Assembly (NCBI GenBank): GCA_000499405.2
Contig: HG738137.1
Span: 2,728,001-2,792,000 of the forward strand
DNA: 64,000 nucleotides
Direction of reading: 5' to 3'
Origin: Onchocerca volvulus
Lineage: Eukaryota; Nematoda; Chromadorea; Rhabditida; Onchocercidae
Each line of letters opens with the position of its first letter. The first letter of the stretch is position 1. Positions 62,185 through 64,000 of the stretch are shown here, piece after piece. Under the pieces are notes generated by a model, which was not told where the DNA came from, ran no database searches, and saw nothing but the letters and a program-made list of their open reading frames with translations. The position numbers and the translations under genes were made by a program.

Positions 62185-63592
62185 TAAGAATATGAAAAAA
62201 GATTATTCAGTAATTATTTATGGCATTTATCCATGTCGTAAATATAGTCTTTTTTCTCTAAATACACCGAAATTTCTTATTATAATTGGATCATAATGAA
62301 TCATAAAATTTCAGGATTCTAATGACGATTCCATGAATCGTATCAAGATTTATTGCAATATATTTCATCGTATTGCACTATAAAATTTTTTGAAAAATAA
62401 GAGTAGGAGCATGTGTAATATCACTAATTATGGACAAAAATTTGATAGTGATTTTTTTTTTCTAGAAAGTAGTATGGAGTTAAATTATTGAAGAGATCTA
62501 AAAATTTTTTACTGACATATCTGAATATTGTTATTTTTTGAATATCATTAATTAATTTCATATTTATAAAATCAATTAATTCTGCACTTTACGATGTGAC
62601 GGCTAGCGAAATGCGAAAGTTTTTATAAATGCAAATTTTGTGAATGTATAAAAACTGTCATAAAATTACGAAACTTTTCATTGTTTTATCAGATTGACTA
62701 GTTTTTTTAGTTTCAAGCGGTCCGTACTTCACGCTTTTATTTCGGTAGACTGCCCATTGAATGAGGTATATTTGTAAAGACTGATGCTGCTACGTGAAGT
62801 ATAATAATTAACAAATTGATTTCAAATTTTCATTATTTTCTAATGAGACGTGAAAATAAATTGTTTAGCAAGAGCAATTAAGAAAATATTTATTGACACT
62901 GAGCAAAAGTTTATCGTGCTTAAAGTGGACTGGAAACAGGATTACACTGTGGTATCAAGAAAAGCTTAAATTTCGATTATGATTTTATTAATTTAAATCC
63001 TATAATCAATTATCCGCAGACTTTATTGTAGGTTAAAATTTAATAATTTAATAAGTTAAAAATCAAATTTTTATCAGAAAGATTTTACAAATGGCATACA
63101 TTAGACATTAGACATTCATCATTCATGAAAAAATACGTCATCATCGTAAAGTAGTATAACTAATATTTGTTATCTCAAATGTCAAATACCAGAGGGTGCA
63201 TTTACTGCGTGAATACAATTCACAGTCTATTCGAAACTACATATTTGATAGAAGTTGCTTCAAGTATAAATATGTAAGATCATGTAAGATATGCTGCTCA
63301 ATCAATTCTGAAACTTTTTTAAAAAATTTCTGGGGAATTTAAAATTGAATTTGTATTCATAACAAAGAAATACTTTTTGCTTTTTTTTTGTTAATTTAAT
63401 CACTAAAACTATAAATGAAAGGAAATATAAAAATTAGATGAATATAAAAGAAAATAACTGCGTGATCCATTTTAGGATTATACATCAATTCCTTTATCCT
63501 AATTCTTCTATGAGTAACTATCGTGTTAAATTTTAATCTTTCAAAAAACTTCTTAGAAAGTTTTTTATTACAAAAATGACGAAAAATTATAG
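62185..63592. other. Upstream region of the phosphatase gene
   Basis: AT-rich, with no coding exon recognised. It should contain the promoter of the gene starting at 63598. An acceptor-like ATTATAG ends at 63592, 5 nt before the ATG. Confidence 0.4.
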
Positions 63593-63597
63593 AAAAA

Positions 63598-64000
63598 ATG
63601 GCATGTTATCAGCTAACAGAAGAAATTATTGAACATTATATGAGGAATTTAATGAAAGTAGTGGAAACCAATAGTTCATTATTCCCAACATTCGATGAGA
63701 ATGACCTAATTACAGTATGTTAAGATTCTAGAACTCAATTTTATATTATAATATTTTTGAAAAATGCTCAAAAAGTTCGTAACGTTACTAAATCAGCCAG
63801 TCAATTAATTATTTAATACGTTTGTTTATAATCATTGCGCATTTTTGATTTTTCTTTTTTTTTTTTTCTGAATTTACCTTATCTCATTTCAAAGCATTTA
63901 TAGATTTTACACAATGTGCAAAATTTATACGCTGTAGAGCCAATAATGCTGCAATTTGATTTGCCTAAAAAAGGATTAGTTGTTGTTGGTGATTTACATG
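63598..64000 (+). CDS. PPP-family Ser/Thr phosphatase (PP1-like), 5' part
   Basis: Exon 1 is 63598-63714 (39 codons, MACYQLTEEIIEHYMRNLMK...) and exon 2 starts at 63904 and runs out of the window. They join in phase 0 to give ILHNVQNLYAVEPIMLQFDL then PKKGLVVVGDLHG. This aligns with the start of PP1/PP2A-type catalytic domains, where a helix ending in (Q)PxLLEL is followed by the metal-binding GDxHG motif. Here it is GDLHG instead of the common GDIHG. Only about 71 residues are visible, and the GDxVDRG and GNHE motifs lie beyond the end. The short N-terminus resembles the divergent nematode PP1-like group, but that placement is inference. Confidence 0.8.

Overview
The window reads as nuclear DNA of a nematode, most likely a filarial or other spirurid worm. 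It is very AT-rich and made of small exons. The introns end in the nematode acceptor consensus (TTTCAG-like). At five gene starts an AG lies 0 to 12 nt before the ATG, as expected for spliced-leader trans-splicing. Helitron remains fill three blocks. The species call is inference. I assembled the gene models by hand by finding splice sites and checking that reading phase is kept across every junction.

Layout. 1-2.3 kb: AT-rich, no gene seen. 2.3-6.5 kb: decayed Helitron on the minus strand. 6.5-10.7 kb: intergenic, with an (AAT)n microsatellite. 10.7-16.0 kb: second Helitron, with a broken Rep/helicase reading frame on the plus strand. 16.7-22.4 kb (+): six-exon gene for a 1307-residue repeat protein ending in a CaaX box, which I could not name. 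24.4-26.0 kb (-): five-exon NHP2, a core protein of H/ACA snoRNPs. 27.1-33.3 kb (-): ten-exon Nopp140/NOLC1-type nucleolar phosphoprotein with its conserved SRP40 C-terminal domain. 34.9-51.0 kb (-): eleven-exon Ras-like GTPase that resembles the RGK (Rad/Gem/Kir) family. 51-59 kb: gene desert with a 420-bp tandem duplication and a candidate promoter. 59.1-62.2 kb: third Helitron-like element. 63.6 kb to the end (+): first two exons of a PPP-type Ser/Thr phosphatase.

Nopp140 and NHP2 are adjacent and on the same strand. In other organisms Nopp140 is a chaperone that contacts H/ACA particles containing NHP2, so the pair may be a functionally coherent transcription unit. The roughly 1.07 kb between them holds a nearly perfect 58-bp hairpin, and an intron of Nopp140 holds a GC-rich cluster of hairpins. 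These, the CaaX-tailed repeat protein and the architecture of the Helitron ends are the points most worth following up.
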